From G965267335 sp965267335 (GTDB lineage Bacteria > Bacteroidota > Bacteroidia > Cytophagales > JAAEPT01), in assembly GCA_965267335.1 (NCBI GenBank), contig OZ253953.1, positions 620,001 through 684,000 of the forward strand: a stretch of 64,000 bases of DNA. The letters run 5' to 3'. Positions within the stretch are counted from its first letter, which is position 1; every line of letters begins with the position of its first letter. Shown here in pieces: positions 1 through 7,812 of the stretch. The notes beneath the pieces were generated by a model, which was given only the letters and a program-made list of their open reading frames with translations, searched no databases and was not told where the DNA came from. Position numbers and translations under genes: made by a program.

Positions 1-1
1 T

Positions 2-463
2 GTCGACACCAGCAATGTAAATTACAAGAAGGGGTTTACAACAATGGACCTGGACCTTAAATATAAGACCAAGCTATTTAAAAGAGGGCTGATAATCGGT
101 AATTACATGAATTACAACTCAGTGCAAACTGGGTTTAGCCCGATTGTAAAATTCGATCAGTCTGCCTTCTTAAGATTATTCTACGAGGAGTTTCAGGTAT
201 TCTATAATGTTACGGATAAAACAACACTTGTAGGTCAAGTGGCTTTTGAAAGAGCGGTTGCGAATGATAAAACAGAAACAGCATCAAACGGTAAAAATGT
301 TGATCAAATAGGAAAAAGCTTCGGCATTGGTGTTGATTATGATTTTGATGAAAGAGCCGGACTATATATAAGACAAAAATGGTATAGCCATGAAGACAGG
401 AATTTTGTTCTTGACCGCTTCAAAGGGTTCGAATCTACAATTGAACTGAAAGTATTCTTCTGA
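2..463 (+). CDS. Outer-membrane beta-barrel protein, C-terminal part (5' end outside window)
   Basis: The reading frame is open from base 2 without a stop, so the first in-frame ATG at 44 is internal and the gene starts before the window. What is visible is the last ~153 residues: alternating short hydrophobic and aromatic strands (for example FQVFYNVTD and GLYIRQKWYS) typical of amphipathic barrel strands, ending in KVFF, an aromatic C-terminus as expected of an outer-membrane barrel. The stop codon overlaps the ATG of the next gene (TGATG), so the two are translationally coupled. The specific family was not recognised. It is inferred to belong to the same surface complex as the next barrel and the two lipoproteins. 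Confidence 0.6.
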   Translation, partial: VDTSNVNYKKGFTTMDLDLKYKTKLFKRGLIIGNYMNYNSVQTGFSPIVKFDQSAFLRLFYEEFQVFYNVTDKTTLVGQVAFERAVANDKTETASNGKNVDQIGKSFGIGVDYDFDERAGLYIRQKWYSHEDRNFVLDRFKGFESTIELKVFF

Positions 464-2178
464 TGATAGTATTACGAAAAATAGGATTAAGTCTGATGAT
501 GTTTATCTCTTTAGTGGAGGCTCATGGTCAGCATACGGTTTTTTATTCAGGCTTAGGCCGGGCAGAAATCAGCAAGGATGTGATGAATGAAGAAGCAGAG
601 TTTTTGAAGGATGACTCTACTTCTGATAAACGAGATTTGAATGGTCGATTCATCTTTGATCTTGGCGTAAATGTAGAACCCAATGACAAACTAAGAGCTT
701 TAGCATTATTGAGGGTAACAAACGAGTTTGGTGGATTTTATAGCCAGGGAAGTGCTCTTGAGTTTCGTCAAATAAAGATTGAAGGATTGATTGGAGATAA
801 AGTTAATTATCAGATCGGTGATATTGACCTTAAGCTTACGGAGTATACATTGATTAATAATCAAGAGATTTACAATGAGTTCGAGTCTGATATCTTTAGT
901 ATAAGAAGGGAGGTGACCAGTTATGAGAATTTTAACGTAGATGATTACTGGAGGCTACAAGGTCTTCAAACAAATGGAACCCTATTATTCGACAGAGTAT
1001 TGCAATCGGCTGATTTGAATGTTTTTGGAACCCGGATTCGAAAAAATGACTATTCAACTACACCGGATAGAATTATGGGAGGTGGAAGTATTAATCTTAA
1101 ACAAAGTGATAGAATAGAAATTGGCGGAAATTTACTGGCAATATCTGATGTCGTAGGTACAGTTCCGGATACAACTGTTGATTATTCTAATACCGTGCTG
1201 ACCGGAGATTATAGAGTTGGTGTTATTTCCAAGGAGAATATTGGTCTTGATTTGGTCGGTGAAGTAGGTATTGGTTACTATGATTATCACAAGATTGCTG
1301 CTGACCAGCGACAAAGAAGTGATGATTATTTCTACGACCTGGGACTTAAGGGAAAATACAAAGATTTCAATTTCAGTGCTGATTATCGATACGTAGGACC
1401 CAGGTACTACAGCCCTGGCGCACAAACGATGAGATTAGATAATAGCTTGTCACCCTCTTTGTTTCCAACGGGGTTAGGTGGCGCAACAAACAGAGCTGTT
1501 GGACTGTATGATCGTTTTGCCGATCTGAACCTATATAATCAGTCAATTAGTCCTACTTTGATGACAATAGCTTCTCAATACAATAACGTTACACCATATG
1601 GTAAAGCGACTCCAAACCGTCAGGGATTGACAGTTAATGTAAGTAAAGGAAACAGGGATTCAACTTATTATGCTGCTCTTACTTCAAATATTCTTACCGA
1701 AGCGATTGGTGTAGGTCAACAGGAGAAGAGGAATTTCTTTGCGCTCTATGGAGGAACAAAGGTTGCTTTAAACAAGCTAATAGGAACGGATCAGAACTTC
1801 GATGTGAAACTTGGCTTTAAAATGGAAAGTACAACTAGGGCGGGGGCCGCAGAAGTGGACCTGAATAGTTTTTTGTTTGATGCAGGCGTAAGCTATGAGT
1901 TGGTTAACAAGCTTGACCTGGTCGTTGGCTACAAATCTCTCAAAGCGAGTGGAAGAGAATTTAGTTCAGAATGGAATGATTTTAATGAAATCCAGGTATA
2001 TGGAGTAAATGACCTTGACATATCGGAGACTATAATGGGCGTTGGCTTAAGATATAGATTCAGCAAGTATAATTTCTTTACCATTAATGCTAATCGTATA
2101 TCTGTCAAAGATAATGAGGTGCCAGACATGACTTATGACTTTGGACAAGTCTATTGCAACTATACTTTAGTGTTGTAA
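463..2178 (+). CDS. Outer-membrane beta-barrel protein of unknown function
   Basis: 571 residues. An N-terminal signal peptide (MIVLRKIGLSLMMFISLVEAHGQ) is followed by regularly spaced amphipathic strands over the whole length and a C-terminal YCNYTLVL strand, the profile of a large outer-membrane barrel. No plug, TonB box or SusC signature was seen. It starts inside the stop codon of the preceding barrel gene and is followed after 5 bp by a lipoprotein, so at least four genes form one transcription unit. Function is unknown; by context it may carry or organise a surface glycan-handling complex. The chosen ATG is the only one giving a signal peptide. Confidence 0.75.
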   Translation: MIVLRKIGLSLMMFISLVEAHGQHTVFYSGLGRAEISKDVMNEEAEFLKDDSTSDKRDLNGRFIFDLGVNVEPNDKLRALALLRVTNEFGGFYSQGSALEFRQIKIEGLIGDKVNYQIGDIDLKLTEYTLINNQEIYNEFESDIFSIRREVTSYENFNVDDYWRLQGLQTNGTLLFDRVLQSADLNVFGTRIRKNDYSTTPDRIMGGGSINLKQSDRIEIGGNLLAISDVVGTVPDTTVDYSNTVLTGDYRVGVISKENIGLDLVGEVGIGYYDYHKIAADQRQRSDDYFYDLGLKGKYKDFNFSADYRYVGPRYYSPGAQTMRLDNSLSPSLFPTGLGGATNRAVGLYDRFADLNLYNQSISPTLMTIASQYNNVTPYGKATPNRQGLTVNVSKGNRDSTYYAALTSNILTEAIGVGQQEKRNFFALYGGTKVALNKLIGTDQNFDVKLGFKMESTTRAGAAEVDLNSFLFDAGVSYELVNKLDLVVGYKSLKASGREFSSEWNDFNEIQVYGVNDLDISETIMGVGLRYRFSKYNFFTINANRISVKDNEVPDMTYDFGQVYCNYTLVL

Positions 2179-2183
2179 AGAAT

Positions 2184-3188
2184 ATGAGAATAAGGAATTT
2201 ACATATCACTTGTTTATTTGTACTACTGATTACTACCCTAGGTTGCAAGAAGGAGGATGAAGCATTTCTGGGCCCGGAGCTCGGTGCGGCAAGTGATTCA
2301 TTTTCTATAACAACTGCCTTTAGTGCTGACCAAACTACAGTGGATTTCACAACCGATGTAGTCAGGTTTTGGGCGGTATTCAATGAAAAAGTTACCTGGA
2401 CCATCACGATAACAGGGGATGATTCCGGAGCAGAGTATATGCTCAGTGGAACAGGAACTGAAATTGATTCGGCCCTCGTGCAGTGGGATGGAAGTACCGA
2501 GAACCAAATCCTATTTCGGAACGAGAGCTGTACGGCAGTACTTACTGTTCTTGCTTCTGATTCAATCTGGTCTCTTCCGATTAATATTATCGAAAGAAAA
2601 GAATACGGAACCCTTTGGCAGGATTTTGAAGATCCGTTACCAGGCACATGGTATCCAGCCAGTTCCGATGTAGGAGATGTAATGAATACCGGGATCGAAA
2701 CGTTTCCTACACCAGACGGAACGTCCGTTTTTGCCCTGTCGGGAACTGATAATAACGAAAGCTATTATATAGGAAATGTAGGCGAAAATTTACAGACGAC
2801 TGGTTCCCCATTTAATACAGGTACAACCGATCCAGATGAATTATATTTCAACGTTTTCATATATGGCTATGGGGCTTCCAATAAAGCTAAACTTGAGTTT
2901 CAGTTTACGGAAGATGACAATGGAGATGGCTTTCCTGGTTGGTCAACGGAGGATAATTATATACTCACATTTGAAGCGGATCAATTAACCTATGAAGGAT
3001 GGAAATTACACTCCATCAGGTACTCTGATATAGTTAATCAGTATACCGTTGGAAATCAGATACAACAACCAGATAAGATTATCGCACTAGCTATCCTATT
3101 AACTTCGGTACCTCAGGGTAATACGGTGTCTGCAAAAATTGATCACCCTGTTTTTACGGTAGGTGAACCCTTATTTGGATTTCAATGA
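2184..3188 (+). CDS. Lipoprotein with carbohydrate-binding-like C-terminal domain
   Basis: 334 residues from the ATG at 2184, preferred over an upstream in-frame ATG at 2154 because it gives a clean lipoprotein signal (MRIRNLHITCLFVLLITTLGC) with Cys followed by KKEDE. Residues ~25-140 look like an immunoglobulin/PKD-like sandwich (TTVDFTTDVVRFWAVFNEKVTWTITITGD). The part after DFEDPLPGTWYP resembles a galactose-binding-fold module, with aromatic and acidic residues and DDNGDGFPGWS. It is inferred to sit on the outer membrane and contact glycan or protein partners of the neighbouring barrels. It overlaps the next gene by 4 bp (ATGA). The exact family was not recognised. Confidence 0.7.
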   Translation: MRIRNLHITCLFVLLITTLGCKKEDEAFLGPELGAASDSFSITTAFSADQTTVDFTTDVVRFWAVFNEKVTWTITITGDDSGAEYMLSGTGTEIDSALVQWDGSTENQILFRNESCTAVLTVLASDSIWSLPINIIERKEYGTLWQDFEDPLPGTWYPASSDVGDVMNTGIETFPTPDGTSVFALSGTDNNESYYIGNVGENLQTTGSPFNTGTTDPDELYFNVFIYGYGASNKAKLEFQFTEDDNGDGFPGWSTEDNYILTFEADQLTYEGWKLHSIRYSDIVNQYTVGNQIQQPDKIIALAILLTSVPQGNTVSAKIDHPVFTVGEPLFGFQ

Positions 3189-3820
3189 AACTTTCAAAAC
3201 TCTATATCGCAATCTGGTCAACTGCAGCAATTATTTCCGGTTGTGTCACCTGGCAGCCTACAGCCCTGAGTCCAGTGTTGCCCACCGATCATATTGATTC
3301 TACGGAATTAAAAAAAATCGTTAGAATTCCTGTATTAGAGAATAACGGAGGGGTCATAGATGATTTTGAAAAAGATATGCGAGGTTGGAAGGTGACGCAC
3401 CCGAATGCAATGAGTATTGAAAGAATTGAGGGCAATATGGTGCTAACTGCCGATGGAGTGGGCCCCAATTGGGAGTACCTCATTAGAACATTTAAACCAT
3501 TAGATTTTTCAGAGGCTAATACAGTGGTGGTACGGGCAAAGATTGATGGTTGGAAAATCCCTTATATAAGAATGGATTTGAAAGATAAAAATGGGGTGCA
3601 AACCAATGCTAAATTAACAATATGCAAATTAGCCCCAAGAACAGATTACCAGGACTATATTTTTAGATTTAAAGACAAGTTTAATCAGAACTGGCCCTAT
3701 AAAGCCACGGTAGACTCGACCCAAATATCTCAAATTCAGATTGCCATCAATGAAGGTTCCATTCCATACACAGGTACTATTTATATTGATGAAGTACGAG
3801 TAATCAGAGAAGAGTGGTGA
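3185..3820 (+). CDS. Lipoprotein with CBM11-like domain
   Basis: 211 residues. Lipoprotein signal MKLSKLYIAIWSTAAIISGC, then a short linker and a domain starting VIDDFEKDMRGWKV. The IDDFE...W opening, a middle NTVVVRAKIDGWKIPYIRMDL segment and a closing GTIYIDEVRV strand are the pattern of galactose-binding-like carbohydrate modules (CBM11/CIA30 type). That assignment is by recognition of the pattern, not by search. It overlaps the previous lipoprotein gene by 4 bp and is the last gene of the four-gene unit. It is inferred to be a surface-exposed accessory subunit of that complex. Confidence 0.7.
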   Translation: MKLSKLYIAIWSTAAIISGCVTWQPTALSPVLPTDHIDSTELKKIVRIPVLENNGGVIDDFEKDMRGWKVTHPNAMSIERIEGNMVLTADGVGPNWEYLIRTFKPLDFSEANTVVVRAKIDGWKIPYIRMDLKDKNGVQTNAKLTICKLAPRTDYQDYIFRFKDKFNQNWPYKATVDSTQISQIQIAINEGSIPYTGTIYIDEVRVIREEW

Positions 3821-3843
3821 TCAAGTAATCCAGGGTTAAGAAT

Positions 3844-3873
3844 AAAAAAACCCCGGACATGAAATATCCAGGG
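3844..3873 (-). terminator. Intrinsic terminator for the 55-aa minus-strand gene
   Basis: Read on the minus strand, CCCTGGATAT pairs with ATGTCCGGGG over ten positions (two G-U pairs) around a TTC loop and is followed by seven T. In the plus orientation there is no T-run and two pairs are lost, so the element serves the minus-strand gene upstream of it. Confidence 0.65.
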
Positions 3874-3916
3874 TGATCTATATGAACACGGACCGCTCAG
3901 TAGAGCGAACCAACTC

Positions 3917-4084
3917 TTATCGTGCTACGACCATACGCTTTACTACTTTCTTAGTTTCATGTGCTTCAAGAAGATGCTCTATATATAAGTTGACATCTCC
4001 ATTTTGCATTGCAGCCTTGGCCTTATTTTTAAGTACTAAATACTTTCTTAAAAATTTCGGGAATAATCTTTTTCCTGGTCTCAT
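3917..4084 (-). CDS. Small basic protein, 55 aa
   Basis: ORF of 55 codons on the minus strand starting ATG at 4084 (MRPGKRLFPKFLRKYLVLKN) and ending MVVAR. It is strongly basic at both ends with a short central helix-like stretch (NLYIEHLLEAHETKK). A convincing intrinsic terminator in the same orientation lies 43 bp after the stop, which supports a real transcription unit. The plus strand here has only a shadow frame. The family was not recognised; positive charge would fit a ribosome- or nucleic-acid-associated peptide, but that is a guess. Confidence 0.6.
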   Translation of the reverse strand: MRPGKRLFPKFLRKYLVLKNKAKAAMQNGDVNLYIEHLLEAHETKKVVKRMVVAR

Positions 4085-4119
4085 AATCTTAAAAAATTTA
4101 GGTTTCTAATTCTATTAAC

Positions 4120-4145
4120 GATTACATAATTCAAAAATTGTAATC
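4120..4145. promoter_or_regulatory. Inverted repeat between divergent 55-aa gene and kinase gene
   Basis: GATTACA (4120-4126) and TGTAATC (4139-4145) form a perfect 7-bp inverted repeat with 12 bp between arms, in the divergent intergenic region. It could be an operator for a dimeric regulator. A GTTACAATG half-site follows closely at 4147. Confidence 0.35.
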
Positions 4146-4221
4146 AGTTACAATGAGGAGGAATCCAAGATCGTGCCAAAAAACGAGTTTGTGTTACAAA
4201 TAACTGATTATCAATGTGATA

Positions 4222-4229
4222 TATCTTTG
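4222..4229 (+). promoter_or_regulatory. Bacteroidetes -7 element (TATCTTTG) for the kinase gene
   Basis: TATCTTTG matches TAnnTTTG exactly. No good -33 TTTG lies at normal spacing (nearest at 4188-4191, 30 bp away). A transcript from here would start after the GTG at 4173, which argues for the ATG at 4305 as the kinase start. Confidence 0.45.
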
Positions 4230-4304
4230 TTTCTAACAATAGTACAAACCCAACACTTTTCAAGAATAGTTAAATGGAGGATAATTGATTATTTTAATCA
4301 ATGG

Positions 4305-5690
4305 ATGAATATAAATGCTGATATACTAAAGGGTATTTTAAATGCAATGAGTGAAGCGGTGGTGCTCCTCGACCCTGACGGATATGTAAAATACTTTAAT
4401 AAAGAGGCATTAAAAATATTAGGTGATGGTACCAGATATGATGTTGAAATTGCATCGATTTTTCAGCCAGAAGACCCAAAGACCGGAACAAAAATTCTGA
4501 GTAATTCCGGGGAAGGAATTATAAGGAACAAAACGGGTAAGCTATACATTGAATTCGAACAAAGTTCTTTTGAGGTTGAATCGGATGTTTATCAGCTTCT
4601 TAAGCTGAAGGATATCACAATGAGAAAATCAATTGAGCTTCAGCTTGAGGAAAGTGAACAAATGTTGATGCAAATAATCGATACCGTTCCTCATGCCATA
4701 TTTCTGAAAGATCACAACAGAAAGTTTGTTGTTGCTAATAAGAAAGTGGCAGATTACCATAACAAAGACGTTGAGGATATTCTTGGCAAAAGTGATGAAG
4801 ATCTATTTACACCTGAGGAATATGAGCCCTTCATAGAAGCTGAGAATCGTATTTTAAGCAATAAAGAGTCAGTAATCATACCAGAAGAAACGTTTGAAGA
4901 TCATGAAGGAAACATGAGGTATATTCATTCTACCAAAATGCCATTTTATATATCCTCTATTCAGGAATGGGGAATCTTGGGAGTAAATCTCGATATAACA
5001 GAAGTAAAAAAGTTACAAGATGAACAAACCAATCTTCGACTGGAGCATCAAAACACTCTAATGCAGGCGGTGGTTGATACTCAGGAACGGGAACGAAAAA
5101 TGATAGCGCACAACTTACATGATGGTCTTGGTCAGGTATTGACAGCAGCGAAAATGAATATAAATGCATACAAAGCGTTAAGCACGAATCAGACGGCAAG
5201 AGTTGATATGATAAATAAGGCAGAGGAACTACTAGATCAGGCCATCTATGAGGTGCGTAATATTACGGGCGACCTTATGCCTGCCATCCTTAAAGATTTT
5301 GGACTGACCACAGCTCTTGAGAAACTGTGTTCAGATGTCAGTGCTGTAGGCAGACCTAAATTTTTCTTTTCCGCTCATAACGTTGATCTGCAGGTAAAAG
5401 AGTCAATCGCATTTAATCTGTACCGGATAACTCAGGAGATTATTAACAATATTGTTAAGCACAGCAATGCGGAAGAAGCTACCCTTCAATTGTTTGGTCG
5501 GGACAATGAACTGATTTTACAAGTAGAAGATGACGGCATGGGTTTCGATTTGTCAGAGAAAAAGAGCAAAAATGAAGGCTTAGGTTTAAAGAGTATTGAA
5601 AATAGGGTCAATTTAATGAATGGTACCTTGGATTTGGATACCGGACCTGGGATGGGTTGTTCGTATACTATCATTATCACAACTAAATAA
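4305..5690 (+). CDS. PAS-domain sensor histidine kinase (HisKA_3/NarX type)
   Basis: 461 residues from ATG 4305; a longer frame from GTG 4173 exists but spans a promoter-like TATCTTTG and adds no domain. Two PAS domains are visible (about residues 8-105, beginning ILNAMSEAVVLLDPDGYVKYFN, and 115-240, beginning IIDTVPHAIFLKDHNRKF). A HisKA_3 dimerisation helix follows, with the phospho-acceptor His at about residue 272 in AHNLHDGLGQ, and then an HATPase domain with N box NNIVKHSN, G1 DDGMGFD and G2 GLGLKSI. No membrane segment or signal peptide, so it is a soluble cytoplasmic sensor. The cognate NarL-type regulator follows after 1 bp. The stimulus is unknown; no haem or flavin-binding signature was recognised. 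Confidence 0.92.
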   Translation: MNINADILKGILNAMSEAVVLLDPDGYVKYFNKEALKILGDGTRYDVEIASIFQPEDPKTGTKILSNSGEGIIRNKTGKLYIEFEQSSFEVESDVYQLLKLKDITMRKSIELQLEESEQMLMQIIDTVPHAIFLKDHNRKFVVANKKVADYHNKDVEDILGKSDEDLFTPEEYEPFIEAENRILSNKESVIIPEETFEDHEGNMRYIHSTKMPFYISSIQEWGILGVNLDITEVKKLQDEQTNLRLEHQNTLMQAVVDTQERERKMIAHNLHDGLGQVLTAAKMNINAYKALSTNQTARVDMINKAEELLDQAIYEVRNITGDLMPAILKDFGLTTALEKLCSDVSAVGRPKFFFSAHNVDLQVKESIAFNLYRITQEIINNIVKHSNAEEATLQLFGRDNELILQVEDDGMGFDLSEKKSKNEGLGLKSIENRVNLMNGTLDLDTGPGMGCSYTIIITTK

Positions 5691-5691
5691 T

Positions 5692-6339
5692 ATGAAAACG
5701 ATTCGCGTAGTAATAGTTGACGATCATAAGATTATCCGGGACGGAATAAAGTCAATGCTTCAAAGTGAGAGTGATATACAAATAGTTGGTGAAGTGGAGG
5801 ATGGGAAGTCAGCCCTCAAATTATTGGGCTCTAAAGATGTAGATGTTGTGTTGTCAGATATTTCTATGCCGACTATGTCTGGTGAAGAATTGGTTAAGAA
5901 TATTCATCAGCATCATCCGGGTGTGCGTGTACTGGTGCTTACTATGCATGAAGAGGAAGAGTACATAAGAAAACTAATAGATGCTGGTGCCGCAGGTTAC
6001 ATACTTAAGAATACTGGTGGTGAGGAGTTGGTAAAAGCCATTCGGTCAGTTTTTGAAGGCAAGAACTACTTTAGCAATGAAGTCTATTCAAAACTGATAA
6101 TGGGAGACTCATCACGCAAAACCAAAGATGGTGAAAGCGGAGATGTACACCTAACCAAAAGAGAGATCGAGGTATTGAAACTAATTGCTGATGAACTTAA
6201 GAATCATGAAATAGCAGAGGCGCTCTTCGTAAGTACCCGGACCGTAGATACTCATCGCAGAAATTTACTACAAAAACTAAACGTCAAAAACACTGCTGGA
6301 CTTGTGAGGTATGCTGTTAAGGCTGGTATAGTCGATTGA
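5692..6339 (+). CDS. NarL/FixJ-family response regulator
   Basis: 215 residues from ATG 5692, one base after the kinase stop; an upstream in-frame start at 5620 would overlap the kinase and lacks support. Receiver domain with acidic pair D10-D11, phospho-acceptor D56 in VVLSDISMP, switch Thr in VLTMHEEEE and Lys in YILKNTGG. LuxR-type HTH at residues ~150-210 (LTKREIEVLKLIADELKNHEIAEALF and TVDTHRRNLLQKL). It is the output partner of the upstream kinase. The paralogue at 6950 shares the receiver organisation and an almost identical recognition helix, so both may bind similar DNA sites. Confidence 0.94.
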   Translation: MKTIRVVIVDDHKIIRDGIKSMLQSESDIQIVGEVEDGKSALKLLGSKDVDVVLSDISMPTMSGEELVKNIHQHHPGVRVLVLTMHEEEEYIRKLIDAGAAGYILKNTGGEELVKAIRSVFEGKNYFSNEVYSKLIMGDSSRKTKDGESGDVHLTKREIEVLKLIADELKNHEIAEALFVSTRTVDTHRRNLLQKLNVKNTAGLVRYAVKAGIVD

Positions 6340-6342
6340 AGA

Positions 6343-6362
6343 CGTGGTTTCTACGCTTTTTT
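6343..6362 (+). terminator. Weak intrinsic terminator after the response regulator
   Basis: CGTGG/CTACG form a 5-bp stem (one G-U pair) with a TTT loop, followed by a run of six T. It lies just after the stop codon at 6339. Confidence 0.35.
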
Positions 6363-6412
6363 ACTTAGATGAAATACGCTTTTTCAGTGATTTACGAAAT
6401 CTGTTATCCATA

Positions 6413-6524
6413 TATATTTGAAGTAAGGTTGTAAGGTATTTTAATCTTTAACTCCCTCACTACAACATATTCGTGGTAAGTTTTAGTAAGGTTAGCGTAA
6501 GTTTCTCAGACTTACGCTTTTTTT
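6413..6524 (+). ncRNA. Candidate small RNA unit 1 (promoter, ~100-nt transcript, terminator)
   Basis: A TATATTTG -7 element (6413-6420) is followed at once by GTAAGGTTGTAAGGTA and, ~75 bp later, by a perfect 9-bp hairpin AGCGTAAGT/ACTTACGCT (6494-6518) with T-run to 6524. No credible ORF lies inside. A second AGTAAGGTTAGCG echo precedes the hairpin. The unit shares its start motif with units 2 and 3 downstream. Confidence 0.5.
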
Positions 6525-6626
6525 GTGCCCTTATAATCAATTAGTTAAAGCATTTTCGATGCTATTTCAGGCCCGGGTAATTTTTTTCAAAAAAATTTAT
6601 AAAAAATCACAACCTTTTTTATTTGG

Positions 6627-6725
6627 CTCCGTTAGAGTAAATGTAAGTAAACAAAGATTCCCCCTAATATTCATATCTTTGGTAAGGTTGTAAGGTAAGC
6701 GTCTCTAATCAAGACGCTTTTTTTT
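6627..6725 (+). ncRNA. Candidate small RNA unit 2 (repeat copy A)
   Basis: The unit includes conserved upstream DNA from CTCCGTTAGAGTA, a TATCTTTG -7 element at 6674-6681, the motif GGTAAGGTTGTAAGGTA, then an 8-bp hairpin AAGCGTCT/AGACGCTT (6697-6719) with a T-run. The predicted transcript would be only ~40 nt, all leader plus terminator hairpin. An inverted pair CAAAGAT (6652-6658) / ATCTTTG (6675-6681) overlaps the -7 element. Copy B at 6773 is nearly identical. Confidence 0.55.
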
Positions 6726-6772
6726 ATGCCTCGAAAAAATTTTATAAAGATTTTGTAACCTTCCTGTTTCTA

Positions 6773-6876
6773 CTCCGTTAGAGTAGATGTAAGTAAACAA
6801 AGATTTCCCCCATAATATATCATATCTTTGGTAAGGTTGTAAGGTAAGCGTCTCTAATCAAGACGCTTTTTTTTTT
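6773..6876 (+). ncRNA. Candidate small RNA unit 3 (repeat copy B)
   Basis: Near-identical duplicate of 6627-6725: CTCCGTTAGAGTAGATG upstream, TATCTTTG at 6823-6830, GTAAGGTTGTAAGGTA, the same 8-bp hairpin with identical CTAATCA loop (6846-6868) and a longer T-run. Differences from copy A are concentrated in the spacer between the inverted-repeat arms. It ends 74 bp before the second response-regulator gene, so it could also act as an attenuated leader for that gene. Confidence 0.55.
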
Positions 6877-6949
6877 AAGTGTTTCTACCTAGTTCAAATA
6901 CGTTTTTTCCTTCTATCAATGTAGTTCACCATCTGCTAAGTTTACTCCC

Positions 6950-7606
6950 ATGGATGGGAATAAATCGTACAGTGTATTGATTGTGGATGACCACTCTATA
7001 ATCAGGGATGGTATAAAGGCGATGTTATCTGATTGTGATGAGATTGCAGAAATTGATGAAGTAGAGTCAGCGGAGAAATGTATCAAAAAACTTGAGTCGA
7101 GAAATTATAATGTCATTCTTCTGGATATCAGTATGAATGGAATAAATGGGCTGGACGCAACAGCCGTAATTACTAAGCAACACAGAGCTGCTAATATTCT
7201 TATCCTTACGATGCATCAAGAAGAAGAGTATTTTAAAAAGGCTGTTGAGTCTGGTGCTAAAGGATATATTCTAAAGAATTCAAATAGGGATGAACTGATT
7301 GAAGCCATTCGTCATGTTGCAAACCAAAAGAATTTTTTCAGTAATGAGGTATATAGTTCTTTGATTAAAATGCGAAACTCGGTCGAGCCCTCGCCCCCGA
7401 ATGATGAATCGAAATTGACCAAAAGAGAAAGAGTAATATTGAGATTGATCGCTGAGGAAATGACGAATCACGAAATTGCCGAAGAACTTTTTATCAGTCC
7501 AAGAACGGTGGATACACATCGCAGAAATTTATTACAGAAACTAAAAGTAAAGAACACTGCCGGGCTGGTTAAGTATGCAGTCCTTAATGGCATCCTTCAC
7601 ACCTAG
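6950..7606 (+). CDS. NarL/FixJ-family response regulator (orphan)
   Basis: 218 residues. Receiver domain with D13-D14, phospho-acceptor D59 in VILLDISMN, switch residues in ILTMHQEEE and YILKNSN; LuxR-type HTH (LTKRERVILRLIAEEMTNHEIAEELF, TVDTHRRNLLQKL) at the C-terminus. A paralogue of the regulator at 5692, but no kinase gene adjoins it; it may be served by the kinase at 4305 or by a distant one. The only intergenic DNA before it contains the three promoter/terminator units, which suggests control by read-through or by the small RNAs. The receiver motif ends ISMNG rather than the usual ISMPG. Confidence 0.92.
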   Translation: MDGNKSYSVLIVDDHSIIRDGIKAMLSDCDEIAEIDEVESAEKCIKKLESRNYNVILLDISMNGINGLDATAVITKQHRAANILILTMHQEEEYFKKAVESGAKGYILKNSNRDELIEAIRHVANQKNFFSNEVYSSLIKMRNSVEPSPPNDESKLTKRERVILRLIAEEMTNHEIAEELFISPRTVDTHRRNLLQKLKVKNTAGLVKYAVLNGILHT

Positions 7607-7812
7607 TTGTGATTTAGGTGTATAAATCTGATAACAAAAAGCATCTGATTTTTTTATATACCTTATTTTTGAATGATTAAGGTGTAAAATTTTTGCTCTT
7701 GCTTCGCAACTTATTTACTCAGTCTCAACGTAAATAACTTATCTAATTGTATTAATTGTGCTTTTTTTTGTGATTGAAGCGTGATTAAACTCAAATTTCA
7801 GCCCAAATTGAT

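Noticed and set aside
2105..2647. 180-aa minus-strand ORF opposite the lipoprotein gene
   Set aside because: Lies opposite a well supported lipoprotein operon, has no recognisable domain and reads like an antisense translation.
3873..4109. 78-aa plus-strand ORF
   Set aside because: It is the mirror of the 55-aa minus-strand gene, which has a matching terminator and a better composition.
4173..4304. 44-residue N-terminal extension of the histidine kinase from GTG 4173
   Set aside because: A consensus -7 element lies inside it and no domain is gained; the ATG at 4305 starts just before the first PAS domain.
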